From Nitrospirota bacterium (lineage in GTDB: Bacteria; Nitrospirota; UBA9217), in the NCBI GenBank assembly GCA_027456925.1, contig DAIDTZ010000120.1, forward strand, positions 1-24,305: a DNA stretch of 24,305 bases, read 5' to 3'. The stretch's first letter is position 1, and the number at the start of each line of letters is the position of its first letter. A model generated the notes under the pieces. It searched no databases and was not told the origin of the DNA. It saw only the letters and a list, made by a program, of their open reading frames with translations. Shown piece by piece: positions 22,772 to 24,305 of this stretch. The translations under genes were made by a program, and so were the position numbers.

Positions 22772-22807
22772 AAAAAGAGGGATTTGTCCGTACCGGATCA
22801 ATCCCTC
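22772..22807 (-). promoter_or_regulatory. Terminator-like hairpin directly upstream of the gyrB ribosome binding site
   Basis: Arms GAGGGATT (22777-22784) and AATCCCTC (22800-22807) pair perfectly over 8 bases. An inner TCCG/CGGA stem follows past a 2x2 internal loop, with a TAC loop. On the minus strand the stem is followed by five T residues, then GCGAGGAG and the gyrB start 12 bases after the T-run. It may end dnaN transcripts or attenuate gyrB. The rest of the 22808-22952 gap shows no gene and no clear promoter. Confidence 0.6.
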
Positions 22808-22952
22808 GCTCCAAGAACAAATTCCAAATAACTTTCGCAAAAACTCAGATAAGCTCCGCTCTTCAAATCACAAACTCCCTACGTCATTGGGCTTGGGTCA
22901 CGGGTACCCTGCAGCGTGCCGGAGATGCGGCGTCCGGAACCCGGAATGTTCC

Positions 22953-24068
22953 CTATACCCGCATGGGCATGACGACGCACTTGTAATGCTCGTCGCCCTC
23001 TTCCGTGATCAGGCAGGGACTTAAGGCGTCGTTCAGTTCCAAGGCGATCGTCTGCCGGTCCATGGCCGACAGCACGTCCATGAGGTAACGCGAATTGAAG
23101 CCGATGGCGACGCTGTCGCCTTTGTAGTCCACGGCAAGCTCTTCGCTCGCCTCGCCTACTTCCGGGTTGTTCGTGGAGAGAATGAGCCGGCCTTCCTCAA
23201 GCTGCATCTTTACCGCGTTCGTCTTCTCCTTGGACAGGATCGAGACACGCTTCACCGCATGGGTAAACACGTCTTTGGCGATGGTGACTTTTTTGGTGCT
23301 CTTCGCCGGCACCACCTGAAGGTAGTTGGGGTAATTGCCGTCGATAAGCTTCGATACCATGACCAGCCCGTCCCGTTTGAACAACGCATGGTTCTTGCTG
23401 AAGCCCAGCCGGAGCTCGCCCTTGGGAGAGTCCTCCTCAAGGATACGCCTGAGTTCCAGCATGGCCTTTTTGGGGATGATGAGGCTCTCTTCCTTGTGCT
23501 TGGCGTCGATCACCCGGTCGATCATCGAAAGCCGATGGCCGTCCGTGCCGACCATGCGGATATTGAGGCCCCCCTTGACCTGGGACATGTGCACAAACAA
23601 ACCGTTCAGCACATACCGGGCATCATTCTCCCCGACGGAGTAGAGTGTTTTCTTGATCATGTCCCGGAGAATTTCGCCGTCGATTGCGATCATGCCCTCT
23701 TCGGCCACATCGGGAAGGGAGGGATATTCGTCCTTGGGCAGCCCGACGAGCTTGAACTGGGACCGGCCCGAGATGATCTTGACCCAATTGCCGTCTTCAA
23801 CCTTGATCTGCAAATCTTCCGCGGGAAGCTCCCGGACGATCTCGTACATTTTCTTGGCGGACACCGTGACAGCCCCGGGTTTTTCAACTTCTGCCGCATA
23901 GCGGCCGCGCAGCCCGATCTCGAGGTCCGTGGCAATAATCTCAATACTGCTGCCTTCGGCGATCAGAAGCATGTTCGAGAGAATGGGCATGGTGTTCTTT
24001 TTTTCCACAACGCCCTGGATCCTCTGCAGCCCCTTCAGGATTTCCTCTTTTTTAATTTTCAATTTCAT
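22953..24068 (-). CDS. dnaN: DNA polymerase III beta subunit (sliding clamp)
   Basis: 371-residue sliding clamp that tethers DNA polymerase III to DNA as a ring dimer. The three repeated clamp domains are visible: 1-120 with NTMPILSNMLLIAEGSSIEI and EIIATDLEIGLRG; 125-245 with YSVGENDARYVLNGLFVHM and VGTDGHRLS; and 246-371 with LIDGNYPNYLQVVP, IGFNSRYLMDVLSAM and the closing YKCVVMPMRV. The conserved C-terminus MPMR(L/V) is intact. AGGAGG precedes the ATG by 8 bases. It follows dnaA by 86 bases, as at most bacterial origins. recF, the usual next gene, is missing. Confidence 0.97.
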   Translation of the reverse strand: MKLKIKKEEILKGLQRIQGVVEKKNTMPILSNMLLIAEGSSIEIIATDLEIGLRGRYAAEVEKPGAVTVSAKKMYEIVRELPAEDLQIKVEDGNWVKIISGRSQFKLVGLPKDEYPSLPDVAEEGMIAIDGEILRDMIKKTLYSVGENDARYVLNGLFVHMSQVKGGLNIRMVGTDGHRLSMIDRVIDAKHKEESLIIPKKAMLELRRILEEDSPKGELRLGFSKNHALFKRDGLVMVSKLIDGNYPNYLQVVPAKSTKKVTIAKDVFTHAVKRVSILSKEKTNAVKMQLEEGRLILSTNNPEVGEASEELAVDYKGDSVAIGFNSRYLMDVLSAMDRQTIALELNDALSPCLITEEGDEHYKCVVMPMRV

Positions 24069-24154
24069 CGGGGAAGCCTCCTGTCACGTCGTAGAATGGT
24101 ATCAGAAAACCGGCCAAATAGCAATAAGTTTTTGCTTGTTTTTATCATTTAGTT

Positions 24155-24305
24155 TCAATGTTTTATCTGTCTAATTAACATCTCGATTTTTGCTTTTAAA
24201 TCCGGGTCTTTTTCTTTTTTTTCTTCGGTGACCTTGCAGGCGTGAATGACCGTGCTGTGGTCCCTGCCGCCGAAAAAATTTCCTATTTCCGGCAACGATG
24301 AATTG
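24155..24305 (-). CDS. dnaA: Chromosomal replication initiator DnaA, C-terminal 49 residues (runs off the right edge)
   Basis: C-terminal end of DnaA domain IV, the DNA-binding part that recognises DnaA boxes at the origin. The signature FFGGRDHSTVIHACKV is present, followed by a charged final helix (EEKKEKDPDLKAKIEMLIRQ) and a TGA at 24155-24157. The rest lies beyond the window. The 86-base gap to dnaN holds no convincing DnaA box. Confidence 0.95.
   Translation of the reverse strand, partial: NSSLPEIGNFFGGRDHSTVIHACKVTEEKKEKDPDLKAKIEMLIRQIKH

Noticed and set aside
22808..22952. Remnant of recF between dnaN and gyrB
   Set aside because: The gap is too short and shows no RecF-like translation in any frame I read.
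24069..24154. Replication origin (DnaA boxes) in the dnaA-dnaN gap
   Set aside because: AT-rich, but no TTATCCACA-like box was recognised; the origin may lie upstream of dnaA outside the window.

Overview
The window is an origin-proximal stretch of a bacterial chromosome. The truncated C-terminus of dnaA lies at the right edge. From there to about 5.9 kb everything is transcribed leftwards (minus strand): dnaA, dnaN, gyrB, gyrA, a TPR lipoprotein, serS, tRNA-Ser(TGA), tRNA-Ser(GCT), a DUF2155 lipoprotein, tRNA-Arg(ACG), tadA, tRNA-Ser(CGA), tRNA-Ser(GGA), the small SRP RNA, dnaX, ybaB/ebfC, recR, porG-porD-porA-porB, mglB-mglA and tRNA-Asn. If oriC lies next to dnaA, the whole block is on the leading strand.

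The backbone resembles the Bacillus subtilis origin region (dnaA-dnaN-...-gyrB-gyrA-...-serS-tRNA-Ser-...-tadA-scr-dnaX-yaaK-recR), but recF is absent between dnaN and gyrB. The organism appears to be a Gram-negative, diderm lineage. The signs are several lipoproteins, a probable outer-membrane beta-barrel, MglA/MglB, and a four-subunit pyruvate-type ferredoxin oxidoreductase typical of anaerobes or microaerophiles. Nitrospirota or a deltaproteobacterial (Desulfobacterota-like) lineage would fit. This is inference from gene content and no placement was computed.

Region by region: (1) 1-1.5 kb holds the 5' part of katG and an unknown two-helix membrane protein, both on the minus strand. (2) 1.7-4.65 kb is a plus-strand envelope cluster of an exported aromatic and Arg/Gly-rich protein, a DUF2950 protein and a predicted outer-membrane barrel. 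(3) 4.7-5.9 kb has a lipoprotein gene and gene debris, bounded by the terminator of tRNA-Asn. (4) 5.9-24.3 kb is the conserved minus-strand block.

The block joins replication (DnaA, DnaN, DnaX, gyrase), repair (RecR) and translation. SerRS sits with four serine tRNAs that together read all six serine codons, and TadA sits beside its substrate tRNA-Arg(ACG). The SRP RNA belongs to protein targeting. The por genes are joined to the ybaB-recR transcript and end at a clear terminator. mglBA has its own strong predicted promoter.

The most unusual non-coding signal is a set of degenerate seven-base repeats, often in inverted arms, in most spacers between 10.5 and 15.7 kb. A terminator-like hairpin directly before the gyrB ribosome binding site, a Cys in the GyrB ATP-binding motif, a possible dnaX slippage site and a 30-codon ORF that fills the gyrB-gyrA gap are also worth checking.
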